64,000 nucleotides of DNA. It comes from Salipaludibacillus keqinensis (lineage in GTDB: Bacteria; Bacillota; Bacilli; Bacillales; Salisediminibacteriaceae). Shown in pieces: positions 9,114 through 18,491 of this stretch. The translations under genes and the position numbers were made by a program. The stretch is taken from NCBI RefSeq assembly GCF_003226325.1, contig NZ_PDOD01000001.1, positions 1,116,001 through 1,180,000 on the forward strand, in the 5' to 3' direction. The notes under the pieces are model-generated. The model saw nothing but the letters and a program-made list of their open reading frames with translations. It was not told the DNA's origin and made no database searches. Position 1 is the first letter of the stretch. Every line of letters starts with the position of its first letter.

Positions 9114-9127
9114 ATATAACGCTTTCA
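9114..9127 (-). promoter_or_regulatory. Possible cre site (CcpA) upstream of cstA
   Basis: On the minus strand the 14-mer TGAAAGCGTTATAT agrees with the cre consensus TGWNANCGNTNWCA at all but the last two positions. It lies about 140 bases upstream of the cstA-like start. Catabolite control of a carbon-starvation gene would make sense. Position relative to the promoter is not known. Confidence 0.4.
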
Positions 9128-9207
9128 CAAATGAATAAAAAATTAATTTAGCCATGCATGATATACATTTCATGGCCGCTTTCAAATGATCTTTTTTAAC
9201 GATAGTT

Positions 9208-9216
9208 TGATATAAT
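9208..9216 (+). promoter_or_regulatory. Extended -10 element for the SDR gene
   Basis: TGATATAAT has the TGn extension plus a perfect TATAAT, about 95 bases before the ATG at 9310. No clear -35 is seen, which an extended -10 tolerates. Confidence 0.5.
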
Positions 9217-9309
9217 TAGTGGAGAAAATTGACTTTTAAGAAAATCATCGCTAAATATTTTATAATTGAAGGATATATCTGTCATTTCAATGAAAAGGAT
9301 GTGGGTTAG

Positions 9310-9999
9310 ATGCTTGAAAACCAAGTGATTGTGATCACAGGAGGAACGCGAGGCATTGGCAAAGGAGTTGTAAATCTTCTCCTTCAAGAAGGGGCAAAAA
9401 CCATCGTTTTAGCAAAAACAAGAGAATCCATAGGAAATCTTGAACAGAAATTAGGCTCGTCAGGTGATCTAGATTGTTACATATGCGATATTACCTCTAT
9501 GAACGAAGTTTCCCAAGTTATAAATGAAATCTATGAGACTTATGGACGTATTGATACTTTTATAAATAATGCCGGTGTCGGAGTGTTTAAGCCTGTAGAG
9601 GATATGACGGAGGAAGATTGGGACACGCAAATAAACACCAACTTAAAGGGAGCCTTTCTATGCAGCCAAGCAGCTTATAAAATTATGATGAAAGGTAAGG
9701 GAGGTCAAATCATTAATATTGCTTCAGACCTTGCTTATCATGGGAGAGAGAAGGCAACTATATATTGCGCAAGTAAATTTGGCCTTTTAGGGTTATCTCA
9801 ATCGATGAACATAGAAGGGAAAGAATACGGTATACGAGTGACGACCGTGTCTCCAGGACTTGTTCAAACAGATTTTGGCGGTGTTTCAGCTGCCAAAAAA
9901 ACATCGGGATTAACCATTGAAACAGTAGCCAAACAAATTCTTTCAGTGATCAAAACGGGAAGAGATGCTGCGGAAGTGGAAGTAATCATTCGACCATAG
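9310..9999 (+). CDS. Short-chain dehydrogenase/reductase (classical SDR)
   Basis: Cytosolic NAD(P)-dependent oxidoreductase, 229 aa. The cofactor motif TGGTRGIG is at about 10-17, NNAG at about 89-92, and the active-site pair YxxxK as YCASK near 153-157, with Ser in NIASD. FabG-like in build, slightly shorter than the usual 245-250 aa. AAAGGATG precedes the ATG. It is read divergently from the cstA-like gene and appears single. Substrate unknown. Confidence 0.85.
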   Translation: MLENQVIVITGGTRGIGKGVVNLLLQEGAKTIVLAKTRESIGNLEQKLGSSGDLDCYICDITSMNEVSQVINEIYETYGRIDTFINNAGVGVFKPVEDMTEEDWDTQINTNLKGAFLCSQAAYKIMMKGKGGQIINIASDLAYHGREKATIYCASKFGLLGLSQSMNIEGKEYGIRVTTVSPGLVQTDFGGVSAAKKTSGLTIETVAKQILSVIKTGRDAAEVEVIIRP

Positions 10000-10133
10000 A
10001 AGGGGATCATCAAGTTAGCAAATCTGAAAAGATAGTCCTCAACCTAAAGAACTTGGATACTCCTGTTTAATTGTAAGAACCAATGGGAATATGTGAATTG
10101 AATACAAACGTTAAAAGAACACAGGAGGTTCAT

Positions 10134-10862
10134 ATGAAAACGACATACTCACGTCTGTTGACACAAACAGATATTCAACAAGCGGGTCATCATCCCGATT
10201 GGTTTCATAAAGAATACGCTACGTTTCATGATATCGTTACTCGGAAAGACTTCCCGTGCTATTTCGGACAGACGGGAGAAAATAAAGGAGAGCTCCGCTA
10301 TTCCTATATTAGTCAACAAGATTGGTCCTCACTTCCAGATACGTTAAGTGATTTCTTAAGCTTGTTTAACAAACCGAAATTGACAAGACACGGCTTGTTT
10401 GTTTTTGTTGAACCGGAAAAAGAAGAAAAAAGTATTGAATATTACCGCGACTATTTCTGGGACATCTTGCAATATCTTCATCGTCAAGATCAAACGGCAT
10501 GGCCGAGTGATCAACCAAAAGATCCGGAGCACTATTTGTGGGATTTTCATTTTCAAAAAGAGCCAATCTTTGTATTTGGTAACGCTCCGGCATACAAGCA
10601 AAGAAAGACCCGTGATTTAGGTAACAGCCTTGTGCTAGGGTTTCAGCCCCGCCGAATATTTAAAGGATTAGAAGGAACTGAGAAGGGTGGCGTGATGTCG
10701 AGAGAGAAAGTAAGAGAGAGGGTAGAAGTGTGGGATAACTTGCCTAAACACCCAGACATTAGTCATTACGGAGATCCGACTCATAATGAATGGAAGCAAT
10801 TTTTCATCGGTGACGACGCAGAGCCGATCATAGGAAAGTGCCCATTCCATGTGGAAAAGTAA
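10134..10862 (+). CDS. YqcI/YcgG family protein
   Basis: Soluble protein of 242 aa matching the YqcI/YcgG family by its conserved PCYFGQTGENKGELRYSY block, the LFVFVEPE strand, and the C-terminal HNEWKQFFI and CPFH motifs with conserved Cys and His. No biochemical role is established for the family; the Cys/His residues could bind metal or a cofactor. The ATG at 10134 is chosen because GGAGGTTCAT stands just before it; an in-frame ATG at 10083 has no ribosome site. The gene stands alone and ends at a bidirectional terminator. Confidence 0.8.
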   Translation: MKTTYSRLLTQTDIQQAGHHPDWFHKEYATFHDIVTRKDFPCYFGQTGENKGELRYSYISQQDWSSLPDTLSDFLSLFNKPKLTRHGLFVFVEPEKEEKSIEYYRDYFWDILQYLHRQDQTAWPSDQPKDPEHYLWDFHFQKEPIFVFGNAPAYKQRKTRDLGNSLVLGFQPRRIFKGLEGTEKGGVMSREKVRERVEVWDNLPKHPDISHYGDPTHNEWKQFFIGDDAEPIIGKCPFHVEK

Positions 10863-10874
10863 TCTATTAACATG

Positions 10875-10922
10875 AAAAAGTGCCTCTCCCCAGCCGAGAT
10901 GGTTGGAGAGCAGGCACTTTTT
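10875..10922. terminator. Bidirectional terminator
   Basis: AAAAAGTGCCT and AGGCACTTTTT pair, with CTCC/GGAG extending the stem, between convergent genes. Confidence 0.8.
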
Positions 10923-11913
10923 AGAATCTAGCTACTTTTCTTGAGGCTTGTTCGATGGCATCCATATCTTCATCCGACAGGATAAATTGCAGCGCACCAA
11001 TGTTTTCTTTCGCATGGTGTTTTTTTGAGGCACCGGGAATGGCTACAACAGTATTTCCATGATAATGAATTAGCCAGTTCAAAGCAATTTGCGTTTCACT
11101 CACGCCATATTTTTCAGCCATTTGTTCAAGCAATTCAACAAGGGGTTTTGTTTTCCTTAGCCCTGAAGGTTTAAAGAGACTGCTATATTTTCTTGGACCG
11201 CTAATATTTGAGATTAACTCTGGATTCTTGTGGAATTTCCCTGAAAGAATCCCTTGCTCCAATGGAGAATAAGCAATAATTGTAATCCCTAACTCTTTAG
11301 CAGCGTCCAACACACCATTTTTTTCAATTCTACGATCAAGTAGACTATATTTTACTTGGTTTGAAGCAAGGAAGTAGCCTTCATCTTGAAGGACCTGCTG
11401 TGCTTCTCGCATTTTGTATTCATTGAAATTACTGACGCCCACATGTCTAACCTTGTTATTTCGAATGAGTTCAGCCATTGCTTTCATTTGAGCTTTTACA
11501 CTGGATAGTGAGAAGGGCTGGTGAACTTGATATAAATCTATCGTTCGTCCATTTAGTGCTTCTATTCGCTTATCTATTGTACTAGTGATCGAGTAACTCC
11601 CACGCATGAGTGGCCACCATTTGTCGGCAATTAACGCCTGGTCCTCAGGAACATTCAGGTTCGTTAACGCTTCACCTAAAGCCTGCTCAGATTGTCCTTT
11701 ACCGTAGACCTCTGCTGTATCAAACCAGTTTATCCCGCCCTCAAGGCTCATTTTAACAATGTCATTAATATCTTCCTGTGGCATGTCTGGCCAAAAACGT
11801 CCGACGAATCCTTGTCCTTTGCTAAATTGCCAGCAACCTAAACCTAAAGCAGAAATTTTCATTTTAGATTTACCTAATCTCCGCTGTGCCACTTTTGTTT
11901 TTGTACTCATCAT
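10921..11913 (-). CDS. Aldo/keto reductase
   Basis: Cytosolic NADPH-dependent reductase of carbonyl compounds, 330 aa, a (beta/alpha)8 barrel. The catalytic tetrad is visible: Asp and Tyr in FDTAEVYGKG, Lys in ALIADKWW, His in LYQVHQPF. The C-terminal cofactor part contains VVAIPGASKKHH. Similar to the YhdN/IolS-type AKR11 group that handles methylglyoxal and small aldehydes; the exact substrate is uncertain. AAGGAGAGGCT precedes ATGATG, so either Met could start translation. Confidence 0.85.
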   Translation of the reverse strand: MMSTKTKVAQRRLGKSKMKISALGLGCWQFSKGQGFVGRFWPDMPQEDINDIVKMSLEGGINWFDTAEVYGKGQSEQALGEALTNLNVPEDQALIADKWWPLMRGSYSITSTIDKRIEALNGRTIDLYQVHQPFSLSSVKAQMKAMAELIRNNKVRHVGVSNFNEYKMREAQQVLQDEGYFLASNQVKYSLLDRRIEKNGVLDAAKELGITIIAYSPLEQGILSGKFHKNPELISNISGPRKYSSLFKPSGLRKTKPLVELLEQMAEKYGVSETQIALNWLIHYHGNTVVAIPGASKKHHAKENIGALQFILSDEDMDAIEQASRKVARF

Positions 11914-12147
11914 AGCCTCTCCTTAGTTACTAAATTGAAATGGTTCAATAGGAACATCGTATACTTTTATAAGATATATTATTATTATAACGTAGACTAG
12001 ACTCATCGTGCTTGGATGGACACTTCAATCCATGAAAATTACAAAAGGGAAGTTAATATAAATTGGTATACATATGAAAATTAGCTTGAATAAGGCTCAT
12101 TTGACTTAGGGGAGGATCTGGACCAGCTTCCTTTAAATCTTCAATTT

Positions 12148-12642
12148 TTACGGTCGAATCGACACAGGCGTACCGATCGGGATTATACTCGCTAACTCTT
12201 CTACATCCTGGTTGTACATACGAATGCAGCCTCTTGAAACGGCCTGGCCGATGGAGCTGGGATCATTCGTGCCATGTATACCATAATATTGTTTCGATAA
12301 GCTCATCCACATGGTTCCAAAAGGACCTCCGGGATTCGGGGCTTTGTTGATTACGATAAAATCCCCAATTGGTGTCTCGTTCAGGATTCTTCCCACGGCA
12401 ATCGGGTATTGTTTTTGTAATTGGCCATCTCTAAATAGTCTTAGCCAACGATTGCTTACAGACACTTCAAGTTGATAGGGGAGCGTTTCTATAGGGGGGA
12501 AACCTGGAATAACAATCGATTGTCCCGGGTAAATCACATTCGGATTGATTGTAGGGTTAGCCATAATGATGTCGGTTATAGGTGTACGATAATCGATGGA
12601 TATTTGCGTCAATGTTTCCCCTGGTTTCACTGTATGAATCAC
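12148..12642 (-). CDS. ykuD: L,D-transpeptidase with LysM domain, YkuD
   Basis: Peptidoglycan cross-linking enzyme, 164 aa from this start, the same length as B. subtilis YkuD. Residues 1-45 form a LysM wall-binding domain ([16 protein letters not shown] ... YPGQSIVIP); the rest is the L,D-transpeptidase fold with catalytic Cys in SRGCIRM and upstream His in [11 protein letters not shown] at 12642 is preferred because GGAGG lies 8 bases upstream; a GTG three codons earlier overlaps that ribosome site. There is no signal peptide, as in YkuD, which is made in the mother cell for the spore coat region. Spore use here is inference. Confidence 0.9.
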   Translation of the reverse strand: MIHTVKPGETLTQISIDYRTPITDIIMANPTINPNVIYPGQSIVIPGFPPIETLPYQLEVSVSNRWLRLFRDGQLQKQYPIAVGRILNETPIGDFIVINKAPNPGGPFGTMWMSLSKQYYGIHGTNDPSSIGQAVSRGCIRMYNQDVEELASIIPIGTPVSIRP

Positions 12643-12774
12643 TTCGAGCACCTCCGAGTGTTAGTTCTTTATAAAATGTATGCAACAGATACTCGAATGA
12701 CGATAAATATTTGGAGGCGTTTTAGATACTAGGGATGTATATGATATTTATCGAAAAAAGTCTGACTAACAGTA

Positions 12775-12788
12775 CCGGGGTGCCCCGG
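12775..12788. other. GC-rich palindrome, possible weak terminator
   Basis: CCGGGGTGCCCCGG is a strong short hairpin in an AT-rich gap after the 97-aa gene. On the minus strand a run of six T follows, but only 12 bases further on, so it is a poor fit to a standard terminator. Confidence 0.35.
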
Positions 12789-12799
12789 AGACAAATTCC

Positions 12800-13093
12800 T
12801 TAACTTAAAAAATACGTGTCTCCAGTTTCTGTGATTTCAATTGTAGCGTAACTTTCAAACGTAGAGGCATTTGTGATTTCATGTTTAACAGGTTTTGCGA
12901 AGCTTTCCATGTAACGCTGATACAGTTCTGGTTGTTTAATAAGATGATAAGAATAAACATTCAAACCGTCTCGTTCCTCTATATTTTGAAGAGAAAACCT
13001 CTCTTGAAATTGGTCTTCAAACCAAGCTCTAGCTTGCTCATGGTTTTCGAACTCCGGCATCTGCTCGCTTATAGTCGATACGTCTAGATTCAT
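12800..13093 (-). CDS. Hypothetical protein, 97 aa
   Basis: Unrecognised small soluble acidic protein. It starts at an ATG with AAAGGAG nine bases upstream; longer in-frame starts lack a ribosome site. The sequence has a helical first half (EFENHEQARAWFEDQFQERF) and a beta-rich second half. It follows a LysE-type exporter gene on the same strand after 87 bases and may be on its transcript. No catalytic motif is visible. Confidence 0.6.
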   Translation of the reverse strand: MNLDVSTISEQMPEFENHEQARAWFEDQFQERFSLQNIEERDGLNVYSYHLIKQPELYQRYMESFAKPVKHEITNASTFESYATIEITETGDTYFLS

Positions 13094-13180
13094 TTCTATC
13101 CACTCCTTTGCCTTTTGACCGTAGTATGTGCTGGAATGATTGAAGACATCCAAAAATACACGAGTGGTATTCGGCAGCAA

Positions 13181-13837
13181 TCAGCTCATAAGTTCTTTCA
13201 GTTGCATCGTCGCTTTCAATGCGAAATATAAGCCACATCCAAGTAACACAGCACTTGCGACGATACAGATCCCTTTTAGTATGAACGGGTTCAACATCTT
13301 TTTTCCGAAAAAAACAGACAGAGCCAAGTTTAAATTCCATAACCCAATCCCAATAAAAACGGCACTATTAATATAAAAAGCTTGAAGAACATTCTCATTA
13401 CGAAAAGACTCACTTAACACTGAGCCGTAAATGCCAAGCCAAAAAAGCAGATTTAACGGATTAAAAGCAGCAATCGTTGCTCCAGTTAGATAAGATCCGA
13501 GTAAATCTTTCTTCTCATCAAGATCGCGCAAGTCTTCTGTTGAAAGGTGTAACGTATCACCTTTAGGCTTCAGACCTTGAAATCCGGTGTAGGTCAACAC
13601 GAACGCGCCAAACGTTAATAACACCAATTGCACACTACTTAATGTCAAAAAACTTGATAACCCTTGGTACATAAGAAACATAATGAGTAGGTCCGCACTC
13701 ATTCCACCAGCACCAACTAGGAGCGACGGCCAAAAACCTTGATTGATTCCTCTACGGATAATTTCAACATTTATCGGTCCAATAGGAGCCGCAATCGATA
13801 AGCCTAATACAATTTGTCTTATTAATAGTAAGAACAT
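13181..13837 (-). CDS. LysE/RhtB family amino-acid exporter
   Basis: Membrane exporter, 218 aa, six hydrophobic helices. The N-terminal family motif reads GLSIAAPIGPINVEIIRRGI, and the conserved GADLLI-like turn appears as GGMSADLLIMF. LysE-type carriers export basic or neutral amino acids or their derivatives; substrate unknown. A charged loop (about 90-110, KPKGDTLHLSTEDLRDLDEKK) separates helices 3 and 4. AGGGGGAGAA precedes the ATG. Confidence 0.85.
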   Translation of the reverse strand: MFLLLIRQIVLGLSIAAPIGPINVEIIRRGINQGFWPSLLVGAGGMSADLLIMFLMYQGLSSFLTLSSVQLVLLTFGAFVLTYTGFQGLKPKGDTLHLSTEDLRDLDEKKDLLGSYLTGATIAAFNPLNLLFWLGIYGSVLSESFRNENVLQAFYINSAVFIGIGLWNLNLALSVFFGKKMLNPFILKGICIVASAVLLGCGLYFALKATMQLKELMS

Positions 13838-14098
13838 TTCTCTCCCCCTTGTGAAAGCTTGTCTCTAAATTAAATGAATCCAATAAGACAATTAGAAGTA
13901 ATAAGATAACCAACTGCTATCTTAAAGAGGAATGAAAACAGGAATATATCAAAAAAATCACGTTTAACCATTTCAATATTCTGATTTTTTCGATATAATG
14001 ACATTGTATATTTCGGTTAACGAAACATTGTTGTCGACAGAAGCACCTGTGCACGGAAAGAATAATTAAGCTCGTAAATAAGAAAGGGGAATGAGTTT

Positions 14099-15907
14099 AT
14101 GACGAAAGAATATAAAGAAACACTACAACGATCTGAGGTACCGGTTGAACACACTTGGAATCTAAACGACTTATTTGAAACGGAGGATGAGTGGGAGAAA
14201 GAATTACAGTCCGTTCAAAATGATCTGAGCACAGTGACAAAGTACAAAGGTAAGTTGACAGAAAGTGCGTCGACATTATTAGCCTGCCTAATTGCAAAAG
14301 ATGCCTTAAGTGAACGTGTCATGCGAGTTGCGACGTTTGCTTCTTTACGGAATTCAGAGGACGGCACCGACCCAACAAACCAAGCCAATGCCGCTCGTGT
14401 GAGTTCGATGTTATCTACATTCAGTGCCAGTACAGCATTTATTGAAGCTGAAATTCTTCAATTAACAGTAGAAGAGGCAGAAGGATACATAAATGAAGAA
14501 CCGAAATTGAAAGAATTCCATAAGACAATCATGGATCTATTAGAAACAAAACCACATAAACTTTCATATGATGCGGAAGAAGTGTTAGCTGAATTCGGAG
14601 AGGTTCTTGATGCACCATTCATGATTTACGAACGGAGCAAAACGTCGGATATGACGTTCCCTTCTTTTAAAACAGAGGACGGAAAAGAATATCCCCTGAC
14701 GTTCAATTCCTTTCCAACATACGAAGGATCACCAGACACTGAATTACGTCGCAAAGCTTATGAAGTGTTTACGAACACCCTGCATCAATATAAAAATACT
14801 TACGCCGCGACCTATGCAACAGAAGTTAAAAAACAAGTTGTTGAAGCCCGTCTTCGAAATTATGAGTCAGCGACGGATATGTTGTTACAAGACCAGCAAG
14901 TAACAAAAGAGATGTACCATAACCAGTTGGATACCATTCTGACTGAATTGGCTCCACACATGAGAAGATACGCGAAGTTAAAGCAACGGATGCTTGGTTT
15001 GGAAACGATGTATTATTGCGATTTAAAAGCACCGTTAGATCCAGATTTCGATCCGGAAACGACGTATGAAGAATCCACGAAACTTATATTAGAATCGTTG
15101 GAAGTTATGGGTACGGAATACATGGAAATTATGAAAGAAGGCGTAGAAAATCGTTGGGTGGATTTAGCAGATAACATCGGAAAAAGGTCAGGGGCATTTT
15201 GCTCAAGTCCATATGGCGTTCATCCGTATATTCTGTTGACGTGGGACGACTCCATGAGAAACGCCTTTACGCTAGCTCATGAATTAGGACATGCAGGACA
15301 CTTTCGTTTATCCGGCCGGTATCAGCGAATTTCAAATACTCGTCCGTCGAGGTACTTTATAGAAGCGCCATCAACGATGAATGAAATGTTATTAAGTCAG
15401 CATATTATCGCCCAATCAAACGATGAACGGATGCGACGTTGGGTGATTCTCCAGTCATTAGGGACTTACTACCATAACTTTGTAACGCACATTCTCGAAG
15501 GGGAGTTGCAACGACGGGTGTACGACTTGGCAGACAAAGGGACTCCGATTACAGCAAAGCTCCTCTCAGAGCAAAAACAAGACTTACTATCATCATTCTG
15601 GGGAGATGCTGTAGAAATTGACGAAGGTGCAGGACTGACTTGGATGCGTCAACCACACTATTATATGGGACTATACCCGTATACTTATTCTGCAGGGTTA
15701 ACGGCTTCCACGGCGGCAGCACAAATGATTCAAGAAGAAGGTCAGCCGGCTGTAGATCGTTGGTTAACAGCCTTAAAAGCTGGAGGGACTTTGAAGCCGC
15801 TGGAATTAATGAAACTAGCAGGAGTGGATATGTCTACACCTGAGCCAATCCAAAAAGCTGTCGATTACGTTGGTCATTTAGTCGATGAACTAGAGAAAAG
15901 TTACTAG
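14099..15907 (+). CDS. pepF: Oligoendopeptidase F (M3B zinc peptidase)
   Basis: Cytosolic zinc metallopeptidase that cuts oligopeptides, 602 aa, the usual family length. The zinc motif HELGH is at residues 394-398, with the third ligand Glu in FIEAPSTMNE about 23 residues on. The N-terminal helical region is typical of PepF. AAAGGGGAATGAGTTT precedes the ATG; a TATAAT near 14001 may be its -10. A terminator follows at 15920. It works with the peptide importers in this window only by inference. Confidence 0.95.
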   Translation: MTKEYKETLQRSEVPVEHTWNLNDLFETEDEWEKELQSVQNDLSTVTKYKGKLTESASTLLACLIAKDALSERVMRVATFASLRNSEDGTDPTNQANAARVSSMLSTFSASTAFIEAEILQLTVEEAEGYINEEPKLKEFHKTIMDLLETKPHKLSYDAEEVLAEFGEVLDAPFMIYERSKTSDMTFPSFKTEDGKEYPLTFNSFPTYEGSPDTELRRKAYEVFTNTLHQYKNTYAATYATEVKKQVVEARLRNYESATDMLLQDQQVTKEMYHNQLDTILTELAPHMRRYAKLKQRMLGLETMYYCDLKAPLDPDFDPETTYEESTKLILESLEVMGTEYMEIMKEGVENRWVDLADNIGKRSGAFCSSPYGVHPYILLTWDDSMRNAFTLAHELGHAGHFRLSGRYQRISNTRPSRYFIEAPSTMNEMLLSQHIIAQSNDERMRRWVILQSLGTYYHNFVTHILEGELQRRVYDLADKGTPITAKLLSEQKQDLLSSFWGDAVEIDEGAGLTWMRQPHYYMGLYPYTYSAGLTASTAAAQMIQEEGQPAVDRWLTALKAGGTLKPLELMKLAGVDMSTPEPIQKAVDYVGHLVDELEKSY

Positions 15908-15919
15908 AACGTGGATAAG

Positions 15920-15958
15920 ACTTGTATCCTGCTCTTAGGAGTTAGGGTGCAAGTTTTT
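15920..15958 (+). terminator. Terminator of pepF
   Basis: ACTTGTATCCT pairs over eleven positions (three G-T) with AGGGTGCAAGT, followed by TTTTT. Confidence 0.75.
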
Positions 15959-16168
15959 ATTAAATCGGGTCTTTGTTTTAAATCGACTTGTTAAAAACAA
16001 TGGAGGGTTCAATGCGTAATCCTTTTTATCAGGCTAAGCTCATATATGTGTTAAAATAATTTCTTATCGTTCATTCATTTAGGGAGTGTTTCCATTTTGA
16101 GTCTACTAGACTCAGACTGTGCGAATGAATACGATCCTAGAAATTTAGATGATAGTCGGTGATAATAT

Positions 16169-18451
16169 ATGAGTAATAAAACTAGTTTTACTCCATTCCC
16201 TCATGGAGCAGCGCAACATGAGCTAGATCCAGCTGAACCTGCATCGTTTGAAACCAGTGTTGAACTCGTATCAAACAACGATTTTGATGCTTTTTATTTT
16301 AGAGCTCTCGAAGCAGCCGGGACCTACCTTAATAGACCGCAAATTGAAGCGGTGCGTCACCTAGAGGGACCCGCGCTCGTTTTAGCAGGAGCAGGAAGCG
16401 GCAAGACACGAGTACTAACCTCAAGAGCAGCTTATTTAATTTCTGTGCAAAAAGTGAATCCTAAAAATATTCTCCTCGTAACCTTTACAAAAAAAGCAGC
16501 AGAAGAGATAAAAGAGCGAATGATCTCTTTCCCGGGACTCTCTCGCCAACTAGTTTATGATCTGACCACGGGAACTTTCCACTCTATTTTTTACCGGCTC
16601 TTGAAAAGCCAAGGGTTTCATCAGAAAGTGTTAAACAGTGACAAACAAAAGCAAATCGCTGTGAAAATGATCTTGAAGCGGCGAGGTTTGCAGGATGCTT
16701 ATGAACCTGAAACGTTGCTTTCGATCTTATCTTCCTTCAAAAATAATATGAAGACAGTGGAAGATATGCCGTCCATACGCCCTGTTGAAAAAGAAGTCAA
16801 AGCCATCCTAAAAGACTATGAATCGTGGAAACAAAGCTATGACTATCTTGATTTTGACGATATGTTGTTAGAAGCCTACTTCTTGTTAAGAAAAAACACC
16901 AAATTGCTTACTTCGATGAAACAAAGATTTCCTTTTATTTTATGTGATGAGTGGCAAGATACGAATCCGATTCAGTATGAATTAATGAAAATGATCGCCA
17001 AACCGTCTAACCATTTGTTCGTCGTTGGCGATGATGATCAGACCATTTTTAGTTTTAACGGGGCAGATAGTTCCATTATCTTGAACTTTGCTCGCGACTT
17101 CTTGAACGCAAAAACAATCACTTTAGACGTAAACTACCGATCTACAGCAAATATTGTCACGCTGGCAAATCAGGTGATTAAACATAATCAAAAAAGGCAT
17201 GAGAAAACATTGAAAGCAAATAAACATGCTGATCAAAAGCCTGTTTATTTACGTCCTGATACGACGGATGAAGAAGCGAGCTTGATCATTGAGCAGGTGA
17301 TTAAAGACGTAGAATCCGGAAAGTGGAAGTACAAGGATATGGCGATTTTACATCGTACGGCAACGAGCAGTCGTGCGATGTTTGATCAACTCGTCTTGAA
17401 AGACATTCCATTCGTCACGTTTACGAGAGGCGAAACATTTTATGAACAGGGTATTGTTAAACCGGTTCTTGATTACTTAAGGTTATCGATGAATCCACAA
17501 AATGTAGCAGCCATTTCAAGTATACTCCCAAGTTTTTACCTGAGTAGGGATAAAACGATGCAGTTTATCGAAACGCAAGAGCTCATAAATCCTGAAGGTC
17601 AGCCATTAAACCAACTGTTAAATCTCCCTAGACTTAAAGATTTCCAACGAAAGCAAATCAGTAAGCGACTAGCAATCGTGAGGCGACTTCATTCCATGAC
17701 TCCAATGTCAGCAATCAAAGAAATACGAAAGTTTTACGACAAGTATTTAGAAGCGGATGATCGAAAAACGATAACGATCGATAAAGAAATGATAACCGAA
17801 ACGTTAGCAGAGTTAGAGGCATCATCGAAAAAATTCGATACGGTAAAATCATATCTTCAATTTGTTGATGACATTATTGATAAAAATAATCAAATGGCTC
17901 GTCGTAAGAAGGATTCAGATGCTGACGTCGTTACATTAATGACTATTCATCGATCCAAAGGGTTAGAGTATCCAGTCATTTATTGGATAGGCGCTTCAGA
18001 AACCATTTTGCCCCATAGTTCCTCTCTTGAAGCTGATCAGAGAAAAGACTTGCTCTTGCCTGGAGAAGGTAGACAAAAAGTAGACTTTGCACTCGAAGAG
18101 GAACGGCGACTCGCGTATGTCGCGATTACGAGGGCGCAGCAGGAACTGTTTATTAGTTCACCCTCCATGTACAGAGGGAAACCCGTAGCTATTTCTAGAT
18201 TTTTAATGAAAGCCTATGGAACCACAACTGTTAGGCCTAAACAGGGAGTTCAAGTTCAGCAGGGCAGAAAATCAAAGCCTCAGCGTGATGCCAAAATGGT
18301 TAAAGGACTTGTTTGGGAATGTACAAGCTCTGTATGTTTTGTGTGGAAAAGAAAGGATGCTAATGAAAAAACAGAAGATCAACGAAAAAAATGTCCTTTA
18401 TGTAAAAGTGATATGGTTCTAACAGAACGGGAAATCAAAACGTACACATGA
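16169..18451 (+). CDS. yjcD: UvrD/Rep-type DNA helicase, YjcD-like
   Basis: Superfamily 1A DNA helicase, 760 aa against about 759 for B. subtilis YjcD. Motif Q and Walker A (LAGAGSGKTRVL) are near 70-82, Walker B reads CDEWQDTNP near 258-266 (usual DEFQD), motif III GDDDQTIFSFNGAD follows, and motifs V/VI appear as TIHRSKGLEYPVIYW and EERRLAYVAITRAQ. The C-terminal tail holds a CxxxxxC...CPLC zinc finger (about 715-745), which UvrD and PcrA lack. The ribosome site before the ATG is weak (GGTGAT); two tiny ORFs with better sites lie upstream. Role in DNA repair or replication restart is inferred from family. Confidence 0.88.
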   Translation: MSNKTSFTPFPHGAAQHELDPAEPASFETSVELVSNNDFDAFYFRALEAAGTYLNRPQIEAVRHLEGPALVLAGAGSGKTRVLTSRAAYLISVQKVNPKNILLVTFTKKAAEEIKERMISFPGLSRQLVYDLTTGTFHSIFYRLLKSQGFHQKVLNSDKQKQIAVKMILKRRGLQDAYEPETLLSILSSFKNNMKTVEDMPSIRPVEKEVKAILKDYESWKQSYDYLDFDDMLLEAYFLLRKNTKLLTSMKQRFPFILCDEWQDTNPIQYELMKMIAKPSNHLFVVGDDDQTIFSFNGADSSIILNFARDFLNAKTITLDVNYRSTANIVTLANQVIKHNQKRHEKTLKANKHADQKPVYLRPDTTDEEASLIIEQVIKDVESGKWKYKDMAILHRTATSSRAMFDQLVLKDIPFVTFTRGETFYEQGIVKPVLDYLRLSMNPQNVAAISSILPSFYLSRDKTMQFIETQELINPEGQPLNQLLNLPRLKDFQRKQISKRLAIVRRLHSMTPMSAIKEIRKFYDKYLEADDRKTITIDKEMITETLAELEASSKKFDTVKSYLQFVDDIIDKNNQMARRKKDSDADVVTLMTIHRSKGLEYPVIYWIGASETILPHSSSLEADQRKDLLLPGEGRQKVDFALEEERRLAYVAITRAQQELFISSPSMYRGKPVAISRFLMKAYGTTTVRPKQGVQVQQGRKSKPQRDAKMVKGLVWECTSSVCFVWKRKDANEKTEDQRKKCPLCKSDMVLTEREIKTYT

Positions 18452-18491
18452 TGAACAAATACATTTTTAGCGCTGAAAGGGGCAAAAAAAC

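Noticed and set aside
9166-9182. Second cre site upstream of the cstA-like gene
   Set aside because: Begins with TGAAAGCG but the right half departs from the consensus at several positions.
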